Below are positions 51,201 through 63,137 of a stretch of DNA of 64,000 nucleotides, in pieces. Position numbers and translations under genes: made by a program. Numbering within the stretch: the stretch's first letter is position 1; each line of letters starts with the position of its first letter. Source of the stretch: Eumeta japonica (lineage: Eukaryota > Arthropoda > Insecta > Lepidoptera > Psychidae); the NCBI GenBank assembly GCA_005406025.1, contig BGZK01000478.1:62001-126000 (forward strand), read 5' to 3'. The notes below the pieces were generated by a model. It did no database searches, was not told the DNA's origin, and saw nothing but the letters and a program-made list of their open reading frames with translations.

Positions 51201-54200
51201 ATGTTATTGCGCAAAGGATAGAATACAGTTTGTCTGTCTGTCTCTACGTATGTTCCTTTATAAATTAAGAACTGCTTAATTAATCATGACAAAGATTGGT
51301 AAAAGTATGTCATCTATATATAATATGTCATTCCACTTCAGACAAAAGCGAATTGTGACCGGCAACGGAATCGAAATCGCAAACGAGACAAAAAAGCAGA
51401 TCCCGCAGCGGCGAGATCAAATATCGATACCGGAAGGGTGCCAAATTGAGAGTGAGGTTAAGATTGTAATCAATCGTAAGATTAAAATCAGAATCGATAT
51501 TGTGAGCAGAACTCCAATATGAAGAGGTCAGAATCAACAGCGGGGCCGGGATCGAAAGTGGGATTAGAATTGGAGTCTACTTAAATCGGAAATGGGTTTG
51601 GAATTGAGCACGATACAAATCGGCATCGAGAACAGGGAGAAAGGGATAGCGGTCAGGATCATGATTAATTATCGTAATCGGTCGATATGTAAGATGAAGA
51701 AATTCATTCTGTCTACTCGGGCAGAGCCGCGGGCGGTAGCTAGTAACAGTATAAAATGTCATAATAGTTTATTTTCTGAATTTTAAAGTAGACGTGAGAA
51801 TGTCCAATGACCCTAAAATAAGATTTGTTGACATTTAAATACACCCCCTCATTTGAGCTCATGTAATTTATGACCTAGGCCACATTCTGTCTGTAAATTC
51901 GTATAACCTCGAACATCATTTGATTGCTACTTCGTTATTTGAAACTCTTAGATGCAATAACTGAAAATTTCTTTGCAGTGCATAGATATGCAAATTTGCA
52001 ATATTTTAATTTCAAGTTCCGCCCTTAAATATGATTTTCAGTCAAATAACATGTTTCCTTCATTTGTACTAACACTTGTAATAAAAACTTACCAATGAAA
52101 GCGACTACGATGAATTCACGTGTTGATAAAAATTATAAGTTTTTTGAAAAATATATATACAATGACATTTGTATTAGAAATGTATACAGTAGGCGTTAAG
52201 AAATTAAATCAAATTTAATATCTAATGCAACGAAAATTAGAAAGAATTTTTCACCGTTGGAGATTTATTCGAAGCACCGGAAGGCAACGGCGACACTTTG
52301 CCCGCATCGATGCATTCCTTTATGTTGTCGCCCAAGTTCAATTTCACGCTAGTAATCTTACAACATTTGCGCGATTCCTGCAGACGAAACATTCATAGTA
52401 CCATGTAAAAGTTCGAGTAGAATTAATTAACAGGCTTAATGTAAAAAAAACAGATATTCACATTATTGTTATTTTTACTTAATTAATACTTAAAATAGGA
52501 TCACACAAAAACTGTTGTCAAATAGGCTTTTTATTACGTTTACTGAACCCAATTACATTGATACGAGTCAATCCCAGAATGAGTTACAAGAGCAAAGATA
52601 ATGAGCGATGTAAGTTATGTGTTTGCACGCTTATTTGACCGTTCAACTGACTGCCATGAAAACTGGTAGGTATATGTATTTTTCCATACAGAAGGTTTTT
52701 GTGCTATCCGTTTTGTTGTAACTTCCCACCAGGCGGTGCTGCAACATACCGACTTCCGTATACAAACATTCATTTACATATATTATAAACAAAAATTATG
52801 TCATTCAATAAAAATTTTAGGTATTATTGAAAATATGAATAAAATTCGATTAATTTATACCGACATTATATAGACTGGCAGCACATCTGACGGGTTCAAC
52901 TAGTTTGTATGTAAAAGTAAAAAGAAAAATTAGTTTTAAATGTTAAATAAATATTTTTGACACTCACGGGATGAAATAACTTTCCACACTCCTTCATATC
53001 GTTTGCCTCACCCTGAAAAAATAATTCCATTTTATGTTCCACATCTGTGCTCTTTTGTGATTTGCTTTACAAGTTATGAAGTTATTCTAATAATTATAAG
53101 AATGATGTCTCCAATACATGATGTTGTGAACATATTTGCAATAAACACTGTTCATAACACAGACTTTATTAAAATCAATTAGAATAATTTCTTAATATAG
53201 CAATAGATTTTTAACTTTTGCCTGCCTATCCACCTACATCAATTTTGAATAATCTCAAGTCCGTGTGCTTGGACCACTCGTGTGGGTCTCAACATATAAT
53301 AAATATAGTTGAAAAAAACTAAAAAAACACGCTTTTAAAGCACATTAAACTAAAAAGTGAAAAATATCCAAAAACTAAATTTGAAAATGAATATTATTGT
53401 GGCAAGCGTGGGCACTTTGCCACATTTTCGTATATAGAGCAACCCACGCTTTTTCCACAATAATATTAGTATTTTCGTCATTGTTCATTATTTTTGAGTT
53501 CATATTAAGGATTATTTTCACTTTTAGTTTAATGCTTTAAAGCGTGTTCTTTCGTTTTTAAACTATATTTATTTTTCACTTTTTAGTTCGGTTTAGTAAA
53601 AATTTATAATTTTTAACAATAAAACAATAGTTGAATTATTAATAATGCTTATTACTGTTACTAAATTTTATTACAAAACAGTAATAGAATTTAGTAATAG
53701 TAATAAGCCACTTGCTCTCATGCAGACGATACGTGACGAAATTATACAATCCTGGCGATCCTGATCAGGATAAGAGGATAAACTTATCAAATTATTGTAT
53801 TGTCATTGCTCCTTGATACGTACGCAAAGTTTCAAATCAATCAGACTTCTTGAAATTGGTGAAAATTAAGCTCAAAGATTCCGTTACATACATGGATACA
53901 TACAACCCAAGCTTATATTAATCCTGGCGGTCCTAATAAGGATAATGGGAAACTGTTATCAAATTATTGCATTGTCATTGGTCCTTGATATATATGCAAA
54001 GTTTCAAGTTGATCAAACTTCTAAAAACCGGTGAAAATTAAGCCCAAAGATTCCATTACATACATAGTTACAACCCAAGCTTATAAAAGCGTGTTAATAA
54101 AAAAAAATGTAGCACATTTCCTAGATAAATAACAAACAAATGAAACAGACGGAAGTCTGTCTAATTTGACATTTATGAGTTTTCAAACGGACCGGTAAAG

Positions 54201-54761
54201 ATTCATACAAATATAGATACACATTTATTCTTTTAACGTAGATACATGTAGGAAACAGTCAAAACCTACATCGGCTAGTTTATCCGTCTGCAAGTCATAA
54301 GATGCGATGACGACCCCATCACGCCTGCAATTTGAAAGTCTTTATAACCCATATGCCGAATTCAATATTAAATATCATTCAATTTGAACGACGAAGAAGA
54401 TAGTCGGGAATGCTGTCGTATGTCAGACGGGGGTGCATAATTTTTAGTGCGCCGCATAGTACGAAATCGCAATGAACCAGTTGACCCATTTTTCTGTTCG
54501 TCTAAATTACCTTGTCGGATTACGATTAATTTAGTTAGGACATAAGCTAATGTCAATTAAACCATGCTGAAACTTTTCATGTTTTTTTTTTTTGTAATTA
54601 TGAACTATTAACAGATGGTTTACTTGGTATTTTTATACTTTGTAGCTGCAAATGATCGACTTTTTCACTTATACACAACAATGCATAATTATCCGAAGTA
54701 GACTTACCAGCCAAACAAACACACTCGCTCCCAGCAGCAAGATTTTGCCGAACATTTTCAT
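48246..54761 (-). CDS. Plus-C odorant-binding protein, OBP-C (five exons, intact)
   Basis: Secreted OBP of 174 codons plus stop. Exons: 54708-54761, 52968-53012, 52255-52377, 48755-48982, 48246-48320. Exon 1 gives a signal peptide starting MKMFGKILLLGASVFVWL. Cysteines lie at residues 27, 38-39 (CC), 55, 75, 80, 121, 135, 143, 152 (followed by Pro), 162 and 172, the same twelve-cysteine frame as OBP-B. The linker closing exon 3 is serine- and proline-containing rather than polyproline. The exon 3 donor (ACG/gtgaaa) is weak but sits exactly where OBP-A and OBP-B splice. Without that splice, exon 3 would read to a stop 18 bases further on, giving a short CC-only protein. Introns 1 (1.7 kb) and 3 (3.3 kb) are full of repeats. 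It is the most diverged of the three genes and lies farthest upstream in the direction of transcription. Its function is inferred from the family only. Confidence 0.86.
49844..49871. repeat. Perfect 28-bp palindrome in OBP-C intron 3
   Basis: AAATTGACTGCATT is followed directly by its exact reverse complement with no loop. Confidence 0.8.
51340..51665 (+). repeat. Degenerate hexamer repeat in OBP-C intron 3
   Basis: Loosely repeated GGAATCGAAATCGC/GATCGG units over about 320 bases. The open frames here on both strands are repeat by-products. Confidence 0.5.
53297..53575. mobile_element. Foldback element in OBP-C intron 1
   Basis: Two arms of about 70 bases, the left from 53297 and the right ending at 53575, are near-perfect reverse complements; both contain the ACACGCTTT-AAAGC and TTAAACTAAAA words. 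A second nested inverted repeat (AATATTATTGTGG...CCACAATAATATT) fills the centre, so the whole piece could fold into one long hairpin. No coding capacity. Confidence 0.7.
53646..53709. repeat. Hairpin in OBP-C intron 1
   Basis: TGCTTATTACTGTTACTAAA (53646 on) pairs with the arm 53681-53709 over 29 bases with about three mismatches and a 6-base loop. Confidence 0.65.
53748..54089. repeat. Tandem duplication of a ~170-bp unit in OBP-C intron 1
   Basis: Two diverged copies (53748-53919 and 53920-54089) share AATCCTGGCG at the start, TTATCAAATTATTG and TGCAAAGTTTCAA inside, and ACAACCCAAGCTTATA at the end. The offset is 172 at the start and 168 at the end. Confidence 0.75.
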
Positions 54762-54800
54762 TTTGAACTTGAATGCGTGCAAATGAAGTCACCTTTTATA
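54762..54800 (-). promoter_or_regulatory. Core promoter of OBP-C (TATA box)
   Basis: TATAAAAGG on the minus strand at 54800-54792, with its 3' edge 31 bases before the ATG at 54761. A GCACGCATTC stretch lies where the start of transcription would be expected. The flank beyond the TATA box does not resemble the A/B flank. Confidence 0.62.
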
Positions 54801-57780
54801 CTTAACAAAATCACTGCGTCAAATGCCCGTGAAGGACACAGCTAAATTGTTGTGAAACATTTTCAAGGTATGAAATAGCAATTGAGTGATTTGGGACAAT
54901 TGCAATAAAATAATATGCGTCACGAACTATGTTTGGATGTGCCTTCTCAATTTTTACGTGGAACGTCATTGTTAGGAAAATCGGTCGCACATTTCTGGCA
55001 CTGGGAAGTCCCGCGCAGAGACTAAATGTGTATGTATTCGTGCAAATATTACGAAAAGTATTGAAGACAAAATAATTCTGATCAGAAAATTCGGATATAC
55101 TTTATTAAAATAACAATATTGTCTCAAGTGCAATTGTTACTTAATATTTTAAAAAATATTTTTTTATCTTACTGTGTATTCGATAGGATTGATTCTGTTT
55201 CGAGTCGAATTTATTTTTCAACCTTTAAAATTTATTTAAAAATTTACACAGTAATTTGTTTATTTGGTATTTAATTCTTAAATCAACCCCATTTATTTCA
55301 GAGATCATATATTCAATGAATTTATGACTAATTTTCATCCGTTTTTTTTGTCTTTAAATTTGTGCCACGATTTAGGTAGCGTCTCTAGCGGTCATTTTGT
55401 GTAACTAACAAATTTATATACTAATACTAACAGTCAACATGAACCTTATGGTAATAGTTAAAATACATACCTGAATTCTCGCTTTTTTACCTTAATCAAT
55501 AAGGCATTTAATAAGTCAAAGATTGTGATGAAGGGAATAGTAAGCAGAGATTATAGAATTCAACTTATGCTACCTTAACATACTCTTTTTGCAAAATAAA
55601 TCATTTCATGTAGCTCGTCAGTTTTGAGCGAATAAACTATAGAGTCAAAACCTTATATATATATATCCATTTCACATAAAATACGTCATATTTAGGTATA
55701 TATTCTTTTCTGTTAACGTTGTATTAAATAAAAAAAACTGTCATTTTAAAAATCCATTAGTAGCTGCAAAGTTAGGTTAGGTTACCTATATTTTAATCTG
55801 AAAATTATATCTCTAACCTAACGAAATGTAGAGATAATCGTAATGTTTTAATGATTTCTCCGGAGGCAATTTTTTTTTCTGCACGCACCAGATATGCTAA
55901 TTCAGTTAAATTTCACGCCTGTCACTCCGAGATAACAGGCTGAGGCCATAAAATAAGGTGCGGAATCCGCAAATATGACGCCGTTCGGCAAATAGGCCCG
56001 ACATCCGGGACGAAATAACTTCAGTATTCGACTGAATCCAATCCCCTTGAAGTCGGTATGAGTAACTTCTCGACACGCACCTGACACGGAAAATTGTTTA
56101 CCCGTCGCGGACCAGTCACGGGCCCGTCGGAGTTTTATCTCCGGCCGCTTCTCTCCCTCGTTCGACTTCAATACCCCGAACGTGACTCTAATGGCCGATC
56201 TGTTAAGTTCTATTGTATTGTGATATTTAACCGATTCTTTATTTCAGCGAATTGAGACATTTTTGATTCGAATCTGGGTGGCTGAAAAATGTTTTGCCAG
56301 CCCCTTTCGTTCGATATAGCATAAAGAACGAGGAACGTAGTTGGCATTTAAGGCGATATAGTACTTGAGAGAAATATGGTAAATGGGAGTTTTCGTCAAA
56401 AACAGAAGTTCCAAGCGTGTTCTTAGCCAATGACGTTCGAGCGGCGACGGGTGTACTTTACGTGCAAAGTGGGCTCAACCTAATTTAATGAATTCATAGG
56501 AAATAAGCATTCAATTAAAACATATTTGCGATATTCTTTTTTAATTTTAATCATGAAAAAATGCTGACGAACTATTGGACTAATGCGCTGAAACTATTAA
56601 AATTCTAAGTAATATACTAATTTATTTGATTATTTTTTTATTATTTTATTCAAATATTTTTTATTTAAAAAAGGGAGTAGTGTGAATGTGGATGTAATAT
56701 GGTTATAAGTGATTGATTCAATGCAATATATACTTTGCAATAATACTGTAAAATCTCTTAATTTTATTGTTATTAATGTCATGAATTAAACTACGTGGAT
56801 GTGTAGCAACATTAGTTGTCATGAATTAACTTGTAGCCAAACTCTTATTGTTAATTTCTCCGTTCTATTTCTATTATTTTCGAACATGTACTAGATTCGA
56901 TATAGACTATTCGAACGTCAGTAAGATAATAGTCTATTCTAGACTTTTCGAGCCATTGTACGCTGAAACCAAACCAAATTTCATGTCCGTTGAGAATACA
57001 TCATGATGTTTATTGTTATTTTTCGATTGGTTACTTTTTTGTTTCCTATGCTGAATTACTCCGTATTGAAATATCGAAAAGGATAATATATTAAATAAAT
57101 TACATATTAAATTACCATTTAATTATACAATTTAATTATCATTTTTTTAGTTATATCATTTAATTTGTAGTCTTATATATATTTTGAATTATTGCATTTA
57201 AAATTATAATAGTTTGTATAAATTATTATTGTATAATGATTCATATAAATAGTAATTGTAATATTTTGGATATCTATGGATTAAAAGATCATTGAATAAA
57301 ATAATTTCACAAATCAAAAAAAAAAAAATTAAAAACCTTCTGTAGCTCGTAATTTCAAACGTGCCGTGTTATTTTCAGAGCTGTATTTAATGTTTCGTTC
57401 AAACGTTGTAGATCGCCACACCGCCTTCGAAAATCTTAATCAAAAAATTGTTTTTTTTTTGGAGTCGATGTTAGCTAAAGATATGCAAAAATACGCCAGA
57501 AAGGTTTTGTATCAATCTTTATAATTTGTCATCGTTTTGACTCTATTCTTTGGTGATACCACGTACGAACTTATCGAATCCACGAACTAAAGGCTTTGAA
57601 GCATTGTTACTATACTTAGGCCACGATATATTAGTACTTTGTTCCCTTGCCATAAGTAAAGAGCGCTTTTATTTATATATTTTTTTATTTATTTAATTAT
57701 GTAGAATAAATCAAAAATGTGAAAAGTTCTTGTCCCGGTTTGACATGGTTTAGATTTGTAATATTTACTAAATAATTGTG
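54801..57780. other. Spacer upstream of OBP-C, with a GC-rich block
   Basis: AT-rich except 55915-56180, which is GC-rich (CGGACCAGTCACGGGCCCGT near 56110) and open on the minus strand for 89 codons (55902-56171) without a known family. GTTAGGTTAGGTTA at 55772 is an isolated short motif. No gene supported. Confidence 0.45.
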
Positions 57781-57789
57781 CTTTAATTG

Positions 57790-58215
57790 TGAGATAATCG
57801 TAATTTTAACGAATTCAATAAATAATAATGAGGTGTATCTCCTGCGGGAGGCACTAGTCGGCCGCACGGTAGAGGGGGTAATGCACTTCCGTCTATATAA
57901 GCCGGAGCACTTCCGGCTTAAGTTGTCAGTTCGAGTGCAACGGCCGACGGAAGAACCCCGAAGAAGAGGGAAAGCGTCGCTCCCCGAAGAGGGTCACGCC
58001 AGCGCAGCGCAACGCCGACGGCGTTTTATTCAGAGCCATTTTCTCGTCGAAGAATATTCGTCCTTCACAATTAATTTTTTATTTTAATTAGAAAAACTCA
58101 AAAACTAAATGTGATAGAATTTTAATGTGATGAATCCAAAACATTTTTGGATTCATCACATTAAAATCACATAACGAAGTTTTTGCTCCCGACTTTTTTT
58201 TTTGGCGACCAGTGT
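57790..58215 (+). mobile_element. LTR-like block with TATA, initiator, hairpins and possible primer-binding site
   Basis: TATATAA (57894-57900) is followed 34 bases on by TCAGT (57926-57930), an insect initiator. Between them sits TAAGCCGGA/TCCGGCTTA, a 9-bp stem-loop. Downstream a 23-bp hairpin (58119-58167) is followed by TGGCGACCAGTG (about 58202), which looks like the primer-binding site of a Ty3-type LTR retrotransposon. No gag or pol follows, and the LTR edges cannot be fixed. The 103-codon frame at 57776-58087 is probably chance. Confidence 0.35.
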
Positions 58216-59088
58216 TATTTTTATATAATTTCAGATAGGAACCTTAGTGTGTATTATTATTACAATTTATACGAAAATATTCCTCAACATTGGACTATTG
58301 GAAAATCGTCAAAGAATATTCTTTTTAAATATTACTTGATCATATTAATAAATAAACATAAAATTGTCGGGCAACTGGCTATACAGTACCCTGGCGAAAT
58401 ATTTTGTTTAAAGGATTTGTCATTACATAAACGGGTGTGGCCTATTCGTAAAACTACGTCTATCTAAAAAAACCGCTAATTGTAATAATCACAGACATGT
58501 TTGTATTTGTATTCAATAGCACAAAACCAAAACGTCTCAAAGGCAAATAAAATTTTGAGGTATTATTCTAATTATACCTTAATTTTAGAATAACATGCGC
58601 TTTTAAGTGTAAAACTAAGAAAGAGCTTTCCGTGAAACTGGGTTTGTTCGATCGCAAATCAGCATTCGGGACAAAATTGAATATTTTTCCGTAATACATC
58701 CGAACAGCGCCATATCTCGCCACTAACTTTTTGTAATTGTTTCAAATCACCTTAATACACAATAAATAGCGAAATAATTCCCGTTTTAACCGAGTATTTT
58801 ACGACATCTTGTTTTTTGTATTAATTGTGGTTATACACGAGAAAATTAGAAAAGAGCTACAATAAAGTTTCTTGCTCAATCGTCTTGAAGGAATAGTGCA
58901 TTCTGACTGCGTAGTAAAATAGAAATTCACAAGATATTTCTAAGAATTTCAAACATCATTAAAATAACAACGAAATAACAAAATTGCATATTTTGTAATG
59001 AAACAAAAGGCGGGAAGTATATCCAGCATCTTGAGTGGGTAAAACGCAGAAAGAGATATCCGACAAAGTCGCCAGTATACGTTCGTTT

Positions 59089-59286
59089 AGAGGAGTAGTC
59101 ACTACATTCCGAAGTACGTCGCTGCTTTGAAGGATGAAAAGTTGTTCCGGGTGGAAACAGTTCTAAAAGAGAGCTGCTTTAAACCGCCGCTAGTGTTCAA
59201 GGAAGCTTTTTCGGAAAACAAGCCGTTTCGCAATTATGCTTCTTCGCTACGGGTATATTTGTTGGGAACAGTAGTGAGGGATTAAG
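59089..59286 (+). other. Unassigned coding-like stretch
   Basis: Open for about 65 codons between two stops, without an early ATG. It has normal-looking amino acid use (Y-I-P-K-Y-V-A-A-L-K-D-E-K-L-F) and ends V-V-R-D-stop. No family is recognised. Confidence 0.2.
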
Positions 59287-61805
59287 ATAAGTTACTTGCC
59301 GGTAACAGAGTTAAGTTTCTCTTAATATTATACTTGTATTTTTTATGGCAACTCTGGATTATTATCTAACATTACCTATCTTGAAATGTACTATCTATCT
59401 GAACATGTTTTGAGTATTCGGGCGTGTTCGAACGCTTGGGTATAAACACTGCATACTTACCGAGTAAATTGAGTGAAATATGGCACGGATATTGTTCTGT
59501 TTCTATCTGAGGTTTGTATATCGTCGTGTATATGTATGATGTCGTATAATGTCACATTTAGCCGCGGTTTTGCCTGCATCAACAAGTAGTAGATCCTTTC
59601 GTGTCTTACATCGGTAGGACATTGTTAACGACATTCTCCGAGGCGCTATCGAATTCGACATCAGGACCGGGACGGCGATCGGAATTGAAAGCAAAAATTA
59701 GATCAGAGTTGACAGCAATATTAAAAGAAAACGGATAGGATCACAATAAAAGATAAAGGAGTCGATTCTTGTTCACATAAGCAAGAAAACTTGAAAATTT
59801 TGGTGATGTGTAATAATATATCTATGATATAAAATTATTTATTAAATACTACCCTGAATTAAAAATGTTGTAAAAAATATTGTATGCTACGGCAGTGAAA
59901 TAATTAATATCTAATACACCACAAAAATGTTATTTAATAATAGATACATATTTTAATCATTATATAATATTTTCAAATATTGTGAATAAATCCTGCCCTT
60001 ATGCTTTATTTTTCATTTGCAGGAAATTAATTTGTTCGATATATATGCACCATTTACTCTATATTTAATTTTTTTTTATACTATGCAAAAAAGCAATTAT
60101 ATCCTAATTGTTTCACATGTTATAAAATCGTGTTCTTTCGTCAAAATATTAGCTCAAGTTTCTTAAAGAGATCATGCTTAGAAGCAGTTTGAAAGGTCTT
60201 AGTGCAAACGCAATTTTAATTTAATTTTTTTAAAAAAGACACCAAACTGAAATGTCTCTTGTAGTACTTAATAAGCGTTGAAATCGAAATATAATGGTAC
60301 TTTTATTGGATCATCTTGTTTGTGCATTAGTAGGCTAAAATACTTCGATTGATTTTGGTAAAGAATAAAACAGAGGTTTTATGTAAAACATATAGAGTAA
60401 GTTATGATAAATAAGCTGTTAAAAATGATAGATTTTATAATAAAGAACGTTAATTTACCCAGTCAAAGTCTGAAAAACGCGATTTGTGATAATCTCACCT
60501 AAATATATCATCTCTCTTTTAAATTATACATTTTATACCCATACATCTATTTTATTAAAACAACCTTGATATGGTGCACAGGCACCATATCGAAAACTTG
60601 CCACGAGCTTTTATGTTTTGCAGTTTTTCAGTGCAACTTCAGACTTGTGTACGAAATCTTTAGGGACAATTTTGAAAGAAAGATACGATGTACCGAAAAT
60701 GTCAGTTTCAAATAAATTTTGTCAAGTTGTTGCATTTCTTATTGACAAACTTTATGTCAGTGTAAACTTTTTGAAATAATTTATAAGAAGGATGCTCATT
60801 TTTGTTAAGTGCTTGTACCCACAACGTCCATTGACTAAAAATGCAACATATGTTAAGAGACCTATTTTAATGGAGTAGCAAATCTATTTTTTTACTTTGG
60901 ACTAGGGAATTTAAGATTATGCCTAAACTTCGAACTTACCTCCTCGAGATATTTTTTCTAAATAGTATTGATAATATTGTTTAATTTCATATAAAAGAAG
61001 TATAGAATTAATATAAAAATTATAAACTAAAAACTAACAACAAAATAATTGGAGCGTGTGAGATTGTGGAGCGTTACACTGGCTTCATTACCACGTTGAA
61101 TGGTTATGCTCAGTATTAATTATATTTGCTTTAGTAGAGCAAAAATTTGAATTAATCACATTTAAACATGCGAAAGTGAAAAATAGTACAAGAAAAGCCC
61201 CATAATATATTTTTATGTAGGTATATCCATTACAGAATAATGATTGACGCACTTTTTAAACGTCAATAATGAAGGATTGATATTTTTTTTAATCATGGCA
61301 ATAAAGACATACGGCCAAAATATTTTAATATATCAAGTTATGGGTTCTTCTTTTTTATTTTTATCTATATAATATGAAATAGTATTTGTTAGGTATTTAT
61401 TGACAGCTATAAGTGATTAAAAAAATAAGTTTCAGTAAAAATACCTTAGCAGATTGTTGACTGTGTACGTTCGGTAATATAATTTGCTAATTCGTTCGGA
61501 AACTTGATATATTTAGTGAATTATAAATTAGCTCCTTCTATTTAAGATAAATATTTATTTATTTACATGTCAAACTGGAAAAATTATCTACACGTGGAAG
61601 AAGTTTTATCTATGGGCGTGTGGGTACGGAATGGGCATCTTCCTTTCGTTAGTACAGAATTTATTAAAATATACTTATTTTATTAATTTATGTTTTAACA
61701 TATCGGTTTATGTGTCGATTTTTTATCATACTATTGTACTGAGGTATACCCTCTCGCAATAGTTTTATTTCAGATTGAAATGTTTCTCATAACATTTTAA
61801 GAAAT
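59287..61805. other. AT-rich spacer
   Basis: A short hexamer-repeat piece (59648-59720) is the only structure noted. No gene. Confidence 0.5.
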
Positions 61806-61960
61806 AGACAAGCTACCAGAGAGTAGACGGTCACCGCCGCTCATGGACACTTAATCCGTAATCCGGAAAGTATGACATAGGGTGAGTGGCGTATACTTTG
61901 GAGATTATAATCTATTCCATTGTGACAGGGGGTTGCGAATCACCGTAGTCACTATGGAAT
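61806..61960 (+). repeat. Lepidoptera-type interspersed repeat, copy 3
   Basis: GACGGTCACCGCCGCTCATG and the following 100 bases resemble the central part of copy 1 at 12700-12790, but diverged. Confidence 0.4.
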
Positions 61961-63137
61961 TTTAAACATTCTTAATCGAAATTTGATGTAAACTATGAAA
62001 TGTTGAAATTACAATAGTCATAGATATTATAATAGTGTTGTGCCGATTGCATCAACAGCAACAAACCTTTTACCCTAAACCTACGTAGAAATAAAATGAA
62101 AGTATATAATTTTGTTATCGTATGAATAAAAGAACTGACAACGCCATGCGAAAGCGAAAAGCAATGAAGGGAAAATTCAGAAGCACGCGAGGTGAAGATT
62201 TACAAGTGACGTCGCGGCGCGTAATTCGGGGATTGTACCTACTTGGGGCGCGTACGTTATTTATTCAAAAATTATAATTTATTTTTATAAAATTGTCCTC
62301 CATTTGATTCAAATAACTTCGATAAATATTGAATATTGCATCTTCTGAATACATGTTTGTATTAAATGATTTTTAGTGTTCTTTGTTGGGAAGATTCACA
62401 AGGACCTAGAACTTATTGGTCTAGTTCTGATGTCTCTTCATCCATCTGTCTATTTACTTTTTAATCTCTCATAACTATGTAACTTCTAAAATTTCTAAAA
62501 GAAATAGCCAATTCAAAATATATTACGTTTAATCTCTATTACGATTTATAAACAAGCTTAATTTTTGTAGTGAACATATTTCAAAAACATAAAAATATTA
62601 TGAACGCAATTGGATTATAATAAAATGCTCAAAAAATTATTTATACAATTCTATAAAAAGACTGTTACGTCTCAATGTTTTTAAACTAAAAATATCACAG
62701 GGACGTGAAGTGAATTATTTCGCATTAGTTATTTGAGAATAATTAGAGACTATACATTCGCCATTGAGAATATTTATTTTCGCAAATGGACAAATATGTC
62801 CAGTAAGCACAGTTTACGATGTGGATGGGGGTATATATTTATATATATTATATACCAGCGGTCATCATCCAAAGCAATTAAATACCACTATTACTATATT
62901 GATGCCTGGTGGTTTACCACCGCATAATTTATGCAAAACTTCTGCCACGTATTGGAAAACCTTAGAACGATTTAAGACCAGCGATTCTTTTATCAACTAT
63001 GATAAGGGGGTCCTTAATAAGAAAACCTATTCTTTTTTAAAAGGCCGGCTACACACTAACGACTGGAGGTTGCAGGTTGCCGGTAATGATTATCTACTAC
63101 TGCTGCTAGCAGCACGCGACTGCATATCCGCTTCCGT
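61961..63137. other. Spacer with an unexplained open frame
   Basis: 62764-63201 is open for 145 codons on the plus strand but lacks a recognisable domain, and its last part reads through a mariner fragment in the wrong frame. A CCGGCTACACACTAACGACT stretch at 63045 looks like the end of a Harbinger-type element. Confidence 0.35.
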
